16,058 nt of DNA from CAYYNP01 sp964472545 (lineage in GTDB: Bacteria; Planctomycetota; Planctomycetia; Pirellulales; Thermoguttaceae), in NCBI GenBank assembly GCA_964472545.1, contig CAYYNP010000235.1, positions 1-16,058 of the forward strand, in the 5' to 3' direction. The stretch's first letter is position 1. Each line of letters begins with the position of its first letter. The notes under the pieces are model-generated. The model was not told where the DNA came from, searched no databases, and saw nothing but the letters and a program-made list of their open reading frames with translations. A program made the translations under genes and the position numbers. Shown here one piece after another: positions 1 through 5,106 of this stretch.

Positions 1-78
1 CTGGCGTCATGGGATCTGGCGTCACCGGATACGGTGACGCCAGATCCGGTGACGCCAGATCCCGTGACGCCAGATCCC
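1..78. repeat. 30-bp fold-back inverted repeat made of 15-bp units
   Basis: A 15-bp unit (gtgacgccagatccc and close variants) is repeated three times in direct orientation at 34-48, 49-63 and 64-78, encoding VTPDP each time. Upstream, bases 1-30 are the reverse complement of 44-73 with one mismatch (base 10 against base 64). This leaves a 13-base loop at 31-43. The inverted half stays in the same open frame. The structure touches the window edge and may continue beyond it. It could be a real inverted minisatellite or a fold-back assembly artefact. Confidence 0.85.
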
Positions 79-1227
79 AACGCCCACGAGCACGGGCCCG
101 ATACTCATGAACACGGCCCCGACGGCCACGCCCACGATTCCGACGCGGCCAAGCCGCTGGCCAAGGCCGAGTTGTTGTTGGAGTTGCCCGACACGTGCAG
201 CACGCCCGACGGCATGTGCCTGCTGCCCAACAACGACGTGTTGCTGGCGGTACCCAACGTGAACACGTTCCTGGCCGACGCGGCGAAGCTCAACGAGGGC
301 AAGACGCCGGACATGATAGAGATTCCGCCGCAGGATCCTCCGCCGCTGATCATGAAGATTACCAAGGACAACAAGCTGGAGAAGTACTACGATCCGCCCA
401 AGCACCCGGAAACCGGCACGGCCTTCCCGTTCGGGATGTGCATCGATAAGGACGGCAAGAACCTGTTTATCACCGACCTGCAATGGTTCTCCAACACGGC
501 CGCCCCGGGCAACTTTTCCCGCGTGTTGCGGATCCCGCTCGACGAGAACTACGACCCGGCCGGCGATCCGGTCGTGGTAATCGAGGGCATGGTGGTGGCC
601 AACGCGGTGATCATCCGCGACGGTTATCTCTACGTTTCCGACACCACGATGGTGCCCAAGACCGACCCGACCGATCCCGCCGAGCCGCAGGTCAGCGGCA
701 TCTTCCGGGTGAAGCTCGACGAAGAAGGCACGAAGCTGACGTTGCCGCTGATGGATGATCCGCATCTGGTGGCGACGATGAAGAGCTTCAACCCCGATTG
801 CGGTTTCGGAGCCGACGGGCTGACCTTCGACAGCGAAGGCAACCTCTATTGCGGTAACTTCGCCGACGGCACGATGCACAAAATCGCGCCGGAGGATCTC
901 GATGCCGGCAAAGAGGCCCCGATCTGGACGAAGGCCGAGCACATGAAGTCCTGCGACGGGATCTTCTACGACGCGGCCACCGACAAGATCTACGTGGCAG
1001 ACTCCATTGCCAACGCCGTGCAGATCGTCGATCCCAAGGACGGCACCGTGCAGTTGCTGGCCGTCGACGAAGAGAACAACGGCACCGGCGGCAAGCTCGA
1101 CCAGCCCTGCGAAGTGCTCGTCCGCGGCAAGGAAGTCATCGCCTCGAACATGGACTTCCCCGTACCCGGCGGCGTGAACACGACCTGGGACAAGCCGTAT
1201 ACGATCTCGGTGATCCAACTCCCCTGA
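1..1227 (+). CDS. SMP-30/gluconolactonase-like beta-propeller protein, 5' end uncertain
   Basis: The frame is open from base 1. The first possible start inside the window is GTG at 34 (397 aa), but it lies in the loop of a fold-back repeat, so the true N-terminus and any signal peptide are probably off the left edge. From GTG34 the protein begins with three VTPDP repeats, then a His/Asp-rich stretch (HEHGPD, THEHGPD, GHAHD; residues about 17-36), and then a propeller of about 350 residues. Propeller-type strands include DGMCLLPNNDVLLAVPN, FGMCIDKDGKNLFITD, ADGLTFDSEGNLYCGNF and CDGIFYDAATDKIYVADS. The repeated 'DG-x-x-x-D-x-x-G-x-x-Y/F' pattern fits the SMP-30/gluconolactonase/LRE superfamily, which includes sugar lactonases and many secreted proteins of unknown substrate. 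I could not confirm the divalent-metal ligands, so enzymatic activity is not established. The Pro/Asp and His-rich segment looks like an exported, possibly metal-binding linker. The stop is TGA at 1225-1227. Confidence 0.75.
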   Translation: MASWDLASPDTVTPDPVTPDPVTPDPNAHEHGPDTHEHGPDGHAHDSDAAKPLAKAELLLELPDTCSTPDGMCLLPNNDVLLAVPNVNTFLADAAKLNEGKTPDMIEIPPQDPPPLIMKITKDNKLEKYYDPPKHPETGTAFPFGMCIDKDGKNLFITDLQWFSNTAAPGNFSRVLRIPLDENYDPAGDPVVVIEGMVVANAVIIRDGYLYVSDTTMVPKTDPTDPAEPQVSGIFRVKLDEEGTKLTLPLMDDPHLVATMKSFNPDCGFGADGLTFDSEGNLYCGNFADGTMHKIAPEDLDAGKEAPIWTKAEHMKSCDGIFYDAATDKIYVADSIANAVQIVDPKDGTVQLLAVDEENNGTGGKLDQPCEVLVRGKEVIASNMDFPVPGGVNTTWDKPYTISVIQLP

Positions 1228-1292
1228 ATCGGGCGAGAGGATCCCTTAGCCGGGTAAAGACCGACGGGCACGTTTGTTGACTGGCGCGTTTA

Positions 1293-1321
1293 TTGACTGG
1301 CACCGCCGGGAGTGGTAGGGT
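1293..1321 (+). promoter_or_regulatory. candidate sigma70-type promoter for the secreted beta-sandwich gene
   Basis: TTGACT at 1293-1298 and TAGGGT at 1316-1321 are separated by exactly 17 bases. A second copy of ttgactggc lies 16 bases upstream (1277-1285), giving an alternative -35. The -10 match is weak (T, A and final T only). The predicted transcription start, near 1328, is about 55 bases before the ATG at 1383. Confidence 0.3.
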
Positions 1322-1371
1322 TGGGGCGCTGTAGGAACCCCTGCCTTCCACAACACCCCACCCACTCCCGG
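1306..1371 (+). promoter_or_regulatory. inverted repeat in the leader touching the ribosome-binding site
   Basis: ccgggagtgg at 1306-1315 is the exact reverse complement of ccactcccgg at 1362-1371. Pairing can extend imperfectly inward between the G-rich bases 1316-1326 and the C-rich bases 1351-1361. The right arm covers the first two bases of the GGAGG ribosome-binding site (1370-1374). It could be a terminator-like or translation-control hairpin. If transcription starts near 1328 the left arm would not be transcribed and the repeat would act only as DNA. Confidence 0.35.
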
Positions 1372-1382
1372 AGGATGCTGCC

Positions 1383-2054
1383 ATGTCACGTTGTTTTCTG
1401 CTGTTGGTCTTTGCGGCGGTGGCCGCGCTCGCGCTGCCGGCCGTGGCCGCCGAGAAGAGCGACCTGCCGTTGGTCTTCGAGGACGATTTCGAAAAGGGCG
1501 CCGACGCCTGGCAGCCGACCGATGCGGCCGCCTGGCGAATCTCCGAGACCGACGGCGGCAAGGTCTACAACCAGTTCAAGAACAGCAACTACCGCGGCCC
1601 GCATCGAAGCCCGTACAACATCTCGTTGGTCAAGGGCGTTTCGGTCGGCGACTTCACGTTGACCGTCAAGGTGCAGAGCACCAACACCGGCGCCGGTGCC
1701 CACCGCGACATGTGCCTATTCTTCAACTACGTCGACTCGGCCCACTTCTATTACGTGCATCTCGGCGCGCGGCCCGATCCGCATTCCAGCCAGATCATGA
1801 TCGTCAACGAGGCCGCTCGCAAGATGATCACCAACAATAAGACGCCGGGCGTTCCCTGGGACGACGACTGGCACACGGTCAAAATCGTTCGCCGGGTCAA
1901 AGACGGCACGATCGCGATCTACTTCGACGACATGGACAAGCCGATGATGACCGCCGTCGACAAGACGTTTACCAAGGGCCAGGTCGGCATCGGCTCGTTC
2001 GACGACAACGGCAACTGGGACGATTTCAAGCTGCACGGCGCGAAGACCGATTAG
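1383..2054 (+). CDS. secreted DUF1080-like (LamG/concanavalin-type) beta-sandwich protein
   Basis: The protein is 223 aa. ATG 1383 is preceded by GGAGG at 1370-1374 with an 8-base spacer. Residues 1-22 form a typical Sec signal peptide (MSRCFLLLVF then an Ala/Leu core, with a likely cut after AVAA). The mature part is a single all-beta domain beginning FEDDFEKGADAW and ending VGIGSFDDNGNWDDFKLHG. The 'DDF...W' opening and the closing 'G-x-V-G-I-G-S-F-D-D' strand are typical of the concanavalin-like fold seen in DUF1080 (3-keto-disaccharide hydrolase) relatives common in planctomycetes. Inner landmarks are HRDMCLFFNYVDSAHFYYVHLG and the conserved-looking PWDDDWHTVKIVRR. Its role is probably binding or hydrolysing a glycan outside the cytoplasm, but the substrate cannot be inferred. 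It stands alone, 155 bases after the propeller gene and on the same strand. Confidence 0.85.
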   Translation: MSRCFLLLVFAAVAALALPAVAAEKSDLPLVFEDDFEKGADAWQPTDAAAWRISETDGGKVYNQFKNSNYRGPHRSPYNISLVKGVSVGDFTLTVKVQSTNTGAGAHRDMCLFFNYVDSAHFYYVHLGARPDPHSSQIMIVNEAARKMITNNKTPGVPWDDDWHTVKIVRRVKDGTIAIYFDDMDKPMMTAVDKTFTKGQVGIGSFDDNGNWDDFKLHGAKTD

Positions 2055-2104
2055 CGCCGTTTGCCGGCGCGACCGGCTGTTGTGACTAACGTTGCCCGCG
2101 TCGA

Positions 2105-2132
2105 GCGTTTAGCCGTCGCCGGCACGGCGACG
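2105..2132 (+). repeat. REP-like hairpin element, copy 1
   Basis: The head gcgtttagc (2105-2113) is followed by a perfect 8-bp stem, cgtcgccg (2114-2121) and cggcgacg (2125-2132), with loop GCA. It shares the head, stem length and loop with the elements at 2160-2183 and 9963-9990. Relative to 9963-9990, one stem pair differs on both sides (T-A here, C-G there), which preserves the hairpin. Confidence 0.65.
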
Positions 2133-2159
2133 CAACCTCGTAGCGGGTTCGACAATCAC

Positions 2160-2183
2160 GCCGCCGTGCCGGCGGCCAAACGG
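2160..2183 (-). repeat. REP-like hairpin element, copy 2, inverted relative to copy 1
   Basis: Read on the minus strand, the head ccgtttg (from 2183) precedes a 7-bp stem, gccgccg and cggcggc, with the same GCA loop (TGC at 2167-2169 on the plus strand). It lies 27 bases from copy 1 in the opposite orientation, a head-out pair like the BIME arrangement of REP elements. It ends 33 bases before the RidA start codon. Confidence 0.6.
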
Positions 2184-2216
2184 TCGATGGCCGACCATAC
2201 TCGAAGGGAATCGCCG

Positions 2217-2678
2217 ATGTCATACGACGCCCGACTGGCCGAACTCGGCCTGCAACTCCCGCCCGCCCCCGATCCGCAGGGCGTCTATCGTCCGCTGGTG
2301 ATCGTGGGCGAATTGGCCCACACGGCCGGCCATCTGCCGCTTCGGCCCGACGGCTCGCTGGTGGTCGGGCGGATCGGTGAAGACCTCGACCGCCAAGCCG
2401 GCTACGACGCTGCCCGGCTGACCGGGCTGGCGATATTTGCCACGCTACGGAAGGAACTCGGCAGTCTCGACCGCGTCCGCCGCGTGGTGAAGGTGTTGGG
2501 CATGGTCAACTGCACACGCGACTTCCAGCAACAGCCGGCCGTGATCAACGGTTGCAGCGAACTGCTGGTCGAAGTCTTCGGCCCCGAGGCCGGCGTGGGA
2601 GCACGTAGTGCGGTCGGCGTGGCGTCGCTGCCGCTTGGGGTGCCGGTGGAGATCGAGGCGGTTTTCGAGGTCCGATAG
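2217..2678 (+). CDS. RidA/YjgF/YER057c/UK114-family protein
   Basis: The protein is 153 aa from ATG 2217, chosen because AAGGGA sits at 2204-2209 with a 7-base spacer and the protein then has normal family length. The frame extends upstream to 2061, but that part crosses the REP-like hairpins and has no protein-like character. RidA proteins are small trimeric enzymes or binders. The archetype deaminates reactive enamine/imine intermediates from PLP enzymes. Here the family core runs from GVYRPLVIVGELAHTAGHLP to PVEIEAVFEV. The arginine equivalent to the substrate-carboxylate-binding Arg105 of E. coli RidA is R130 in GARSAVGVASLP. The E145-E147 region matches the terminal 'EIEA' strand. The N-terminal extension and the longer form suggest one of the divergent YjgF subgroups, so true imine deaminase activity is likely but not certain. 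No partner gene adjoins it. Confidence 0.92.
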   Translation: MSYDARLAELGLQLPPAPDPQGVYRPLVIVGELAHTAGHLPLRPDGSLVVGRIGEDLDRQAGYDAARLTGLAIFATLRKELGSLDRVRRVVKVLGMVNCTRDFQQQPAVINGCSELLVEVFGPEAGVGARSAVGVASLPLGVPVEIEAVFEVR

Positions 2679-2703
2679 CCCGTGAACGTGTGATAATAGT
2701 CAA

Positions 2704-2738
2704 ACCACAGAGAGCACAGAGTACACAGAGACCACAGG
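2704..2738 (+). repeat. 9-bp CACAGAG tandem repeat
   Basis: There are four consecutive 9-bp units: accacagag (2704-2712), agcacagag (2713-2721), tacacagag (2722-2730) and accacagg (2731-2738, last unit imperfect). The consensus is nnCACAGAG. From memory, CACAGAG-type repeats occur in intergenic DNA of many unrelated bacteria. Here the repeat separates the RidA gene from the following gene of unusual codon use. Confidence 0.8.
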
Positions 2739-2802
2739 CCGATACTGATCAACATCAGAACTGGTGGAACAGCCCTCGTTCTGAGTAGTAAGGGCCCGTT
2801 AG

Positions 2803-3273
2803 ATGGCCGACTCAATGGACGACCTAATCGCTCGGCTGGACCGCAAGCGAGTAAAGGTCGGATTCGAACAGCCGTTCTTACGTCATGGCCGTGCGGCCTT
2901 TGACCGAATAGCAAAGGAGATTGGTTCCGGTACACTGTCTCCGCGCGAAGCGATCAACGGTTTGTACGTCTTGTTTGCGCTACTGCGGTGCTGCCCTGAT
3001 TGCGCAGATTCGTTGCTTCAGATTGCCGTCGAGTTGGCTCAAGAGGAGCAGAACAAGGACGTAAGGGGATACGCGGCAACGACCGCCGTGCGAGTCGCGC
3101 TCGTGGCAGAACACCCCGCAGTCCACGTCGCGACGAAGAGATTACACGAGGTACGCTGTGCGCTTGAGGAAGCTCTCAAGCTTGGGCTGAGCAACCAGGA
3201 CCAGGAATACGTACAGTGGTATCTGGAGAAGGAGAGACCGGACCCTGGCAATTCCCTTCGTTCGGCCCGATGA
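2803..3273 (+). CDS. hypothetical helical protein of unknown function
   Basis: The protein is 156 aa. ATG 2803 has AAGGG at 2790-2794 with an 8-base spacer; M5 (2815) is an alternative start without a better site. I do not recognise a family. The protein has no signal peptide or membrane segment and appears almost entirely alpha-helical. It has amphipathic stretches (DSLLQIAVELAQEEQNKDV, TKRLHEVRCALEEALKLGL) that could form a HEAT- or TPR-like solenoid. It contains four cysteines, three of them close together in LLRCCPDCADS (C-C-x-x-C), which could bind metal, although a fourth ligand is not obvious. Codon use differs from its neighbours: A- or T-ending codons such as gta, cga, tta, ata, gca and aca are frequent. 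This suggests recent acquisition or weak expression. It is flanked upstream by the CACAGAG repeat and followed 99 bases later by the sulfotransferase. Confidence 0.7.
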   Translation: MADSMDDLIARLDRKRVKVGFEQPFLRHGRAAFDRIAKEIGSGTLSPREAINGLYVLFALLRCCPDCADSLLQIAVELAQEEQNKDVRGYAATTAVRVALVAEHPAVHVATKRLHEVRCALEEALKLGLSNQDQEYVQWYLEKERPDPGNSLRSAR

Positions 3274-3372
3274 CAAGCAAGAGACCAAAGGGGGGTGCTT
3301 TGGGGCGAAGCAATCGCGGGGAGGTTGGGCGAAAGACAAGAGTGGCCGACGGCGCAGTGATGGAATGAAGAC

Positions 3373-5046
3373 GTGTCGACGATCTCCCAAATGCTATCGG
3401 CCGCAGTTGCACACCATCAGGCCGGGCGACTCTCTGAAGCCGAGGCCGGCTACCGACAAGTGCTGCGTGCGAAACCGCGCCAGCCGGACGCGCTGCACCT
3501 GCTCGGGCTGATCGCATTCCAACGCAACCGGTTTCAAGACGCCGAGGACCTCCTCCGCCGGGCGATCGACGCCAACGGCTCCGTGGCCGAGTTTCATGCC
3601 GACTTGGGCAATACACTGCTCTCGGCCGGCCGGCCCGATGAGGCGATTGCCGCCTGCGAAGCGGCCCTGGCGATCAACCCCCAACTGGCCAACGCCCATT
3701 ATCTGCAGGGCATTGCGCAGAAGAACCGTGGCCGCATCGCCGAGGCCGAGGCCTGCTATCGCCGGTCGTTGCAGTTCGACGGCGATCGGGCCGAGGTCCA
3801 CAACGCTCTGGGCAACGTACTGATGTTCGAGGACCGTGCCGACGAGGCCGCCGCGGCCTACCGCCGGGCCGTCGAGATCCGGCCCGACTACGGCCTTCCG
3901 TTGCACGGCCTGGGCACGCTGGCCGCGCGGGGGAGAATCCGGCTGGCCGATGCGGAGCTAACGCATCTGCGGACGTTGCTTGACGGCGACACGCTCGCGC
4001 CGAACGACGCCAGCCTGATCCACTTTGCGCTGGCCGACGTATTGCACGCGGCCGGCGACTACGACCCGGCGTTTTCTCATTATCGAAAGGCCAACGACTC
4101 GAAGGCCGAGGTGCTGCGCAGCAAGGGCCAAGCGTTCGATGGGCCCCATCAGCGGCGGTTCGTCGATCGGGTGATCGCCACTTACACGCCCGAATCGCTG
4201 CGGAAATGGCAGGCCTTTGGGGCGGACAGCGAACGTCCCGTGTTCGTGGTTGGAATGCCGCGTTCGGGGACCACGCTCGTCGAACGGATTCTGGCCAGCC
4301 ACCCGGACATCGCCGGCGTGGGCGAGTTGGTCGATGTCGGCCGGCGCGTGGTCGAGTTGCAGCGGGCCATCGGCGGGGTCTATCCCAATTGCATGGCGAG
4401 GATCTCACGGCCGATCGTTGACGGTCTGGTTGATCGTCACGACCGCTTGCTGACGGACCTTGTGGGCGGGGCGGACGAAGAGGGGACAGTGGACGAAAAG
4501 GGGACAGGTCCAATTTGTGCGAAGCACCCTTCGGGCCGTTCCGGCAAATTGGACCAGTCCCCTTTTCGGCCCCTGCGCGTGGTCGACAAGCGCCCGACCA
4601 ACTTCAACTACCTGGGGTTCCTCTCGGTGCTCTATCCGCATGCCCGGGTGGTCCACTGCCGCCGCGACCCGCGCGACGTTTGCCTCTCGTGCTACTGCCA
4701 GAACCTCAAGGCCGCCTTCAGCGTGAGCCTCGAGGGCCTGGCCTTCTACTACCGCCAATACGAGCGGATCATGGAACACTGGCGCACGGTTGGGCCGCTG
4801 CCGATCTACGACGTTCGCTACGAGGAACTGGTCGCCGAGCCGGAGCGGATCGCCGGTGAGTTGATCGCGTTCTGCGGACTGGCGTGGGACCCCGCCTGTT
4901 TGGACTTCCACCAAAACCGCGAGGCGGTGCAATCGGCCAGCAGCCTGCAAGTCCGCCGGCCGGTTTACACGAGTTCGGTGGCCCGTTGGAAGCGGTATGA
5001 GAAGCATCTCGGCCCGTTACTCCGGGCGCTGAAGGAAAGCAAATGA
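3373..5046 (+). CDS. TPR-repeat sulfotransferase with an in-frame palindromic insertion
   Basis: The protein is 557 aa from GTG 3373, the first start after an in-frame stop at 3358. The ribosome-binding site is weak (aatgaag), and ATG 3391 (M7) is the alternative. Residues about 5-175 hold five 34-residue TPR units (for example NAHYLQGIAQKNRGRIAEAE), followed by a degenerate helical linker. The C-terminal half is a PAPS-dependent sulfotransferase of the Sulfotransfer_3 type. The 5'-phosphosulfate loop is GMPRSGTT at residues 294-301. The likely catalytic acid is E318 in HPDIAGVGE. The 3'-phosphate-binding segment is CRRDPRDVCLSC from residue 429. The usual RVVDKRPTNF segment is preceded by a foreign-looking stretch, residues 369-399, encoded by the palindrome at 4477-4568. 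Planctomycetes carry many such TPR-sulfotransferases, usually of unknown acceptor. The enzyme is cytoplasmic by sequence. Activity with the insertion is uncertain, though the key motifs are intact. It converges with the DUF2961 gene. Confidence 0.88.
   Translation: MSTISQMLSAAVAHHQAGRLSEAEAGYRQVLRAKPRQPDALHLLGLIAFQRNRFQDAEDLLRRAIDANGSVAEFHADLGNTLLSAGRPDEAIAACEAALAINPQLANAHYLQGIAQKNRGRIAEAEACYRRSLQFDGDRAEVHNALGNVLMFEDRADEAAAAYRRAVEIRPDYGLPLHGLGTLAARGRIRLADAELTHLRTLLDGDTLAPNDASLIHFALADVLHAAGDYDPAFSHYRKANDSKAEVLRSKGQAFDGPHQRRFVDRVIATYTPESLRKWQAFGADSERPVFVVGMPRSGTTLVERILASHPDIAGVGELVDVGRRVVELQRAIGGVYPNCMARISRPIVDGLVDRHDRLLTDLVGGADEEGTVDEKGTGPICAKHPSGRSGKLDQSPFRPLRVVDKRPTNFNYLGFLSVLYPHARVVHCRRDPRDVCLSCYCQNLKAAFSVSLEGLAFYYRQYERIMEHWRTVGPLPIYDVRYEELVAEPERIAGELIAFCGLAWDPACLDFHQNREAVQSASSLQVRRPVYTSSVARWKRYEKHLGPLLRALKESK
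4477..4568. mobile_element. MITE/REP-like palindromic element inserted in frame in the sulfotransferase
   Basis: Bases 4494-4517 (starting cgaaaaggggacaggtcc) are the reverse complement of 4545-4568 (ending ggaccagtccccttttcg) at 23 of 24 positions. The loop is 27 bases and contains a smaller perfect hairpin, cgaag-cacc-cttcg (4520-4533). A truncated direct copy, gaagaggggacagt, precedes the left arm at 4477-4490. The whole stretch reads through in frame without a stop and adds about 31 residues between the TPR-side half and the conserved VVDKRP strand. From memory, palindromes built on 'ggggacaggtcc' are frequent dispersed repeats in planctomycetes and some other bacteria. No transposase is present here. 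Confidence 0.75.
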
Positions 5047-5106
5047 ACCGACGCAGTTCTTGTGGCAGCTTCGACTGACAACGGCCACGTGGAAGTCTTG
5101 GCAACC

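Noticed and set aside
22..1218. Long open frame on the minus strand opposite the propeller gene (about 398 codons)
   Set aside because: Its translation is rich in Gly, Val, His and Arg with repeats (WRHRI) mirroring the VTPDP units. It has no family signature and is the usual antisense shadow of a high-GC gene.
2061..2216. Upstream extension of the RidA frame to 2061, and the in-frame ATG at 2187
   Set aside because: The extension crosses two hairpin repeats and lacks a ribosome-binding site, whereas ATG 2217 has AAGGGA and gives the normal length.
3285..3303. ccaaag / ctttgg hairpin after the hypothetical gene, as a terminator
   Set aside because: The stem is only 6 bp with a G-rich loop and no T-tract follows on either strand.
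5062..5088. gtggc / gccac inverted repeat between the convergent genes, as a bidirectional terminator
   Set aside because: A 5-bp stem with a 17-base loop and no T-tract is too weak to call.
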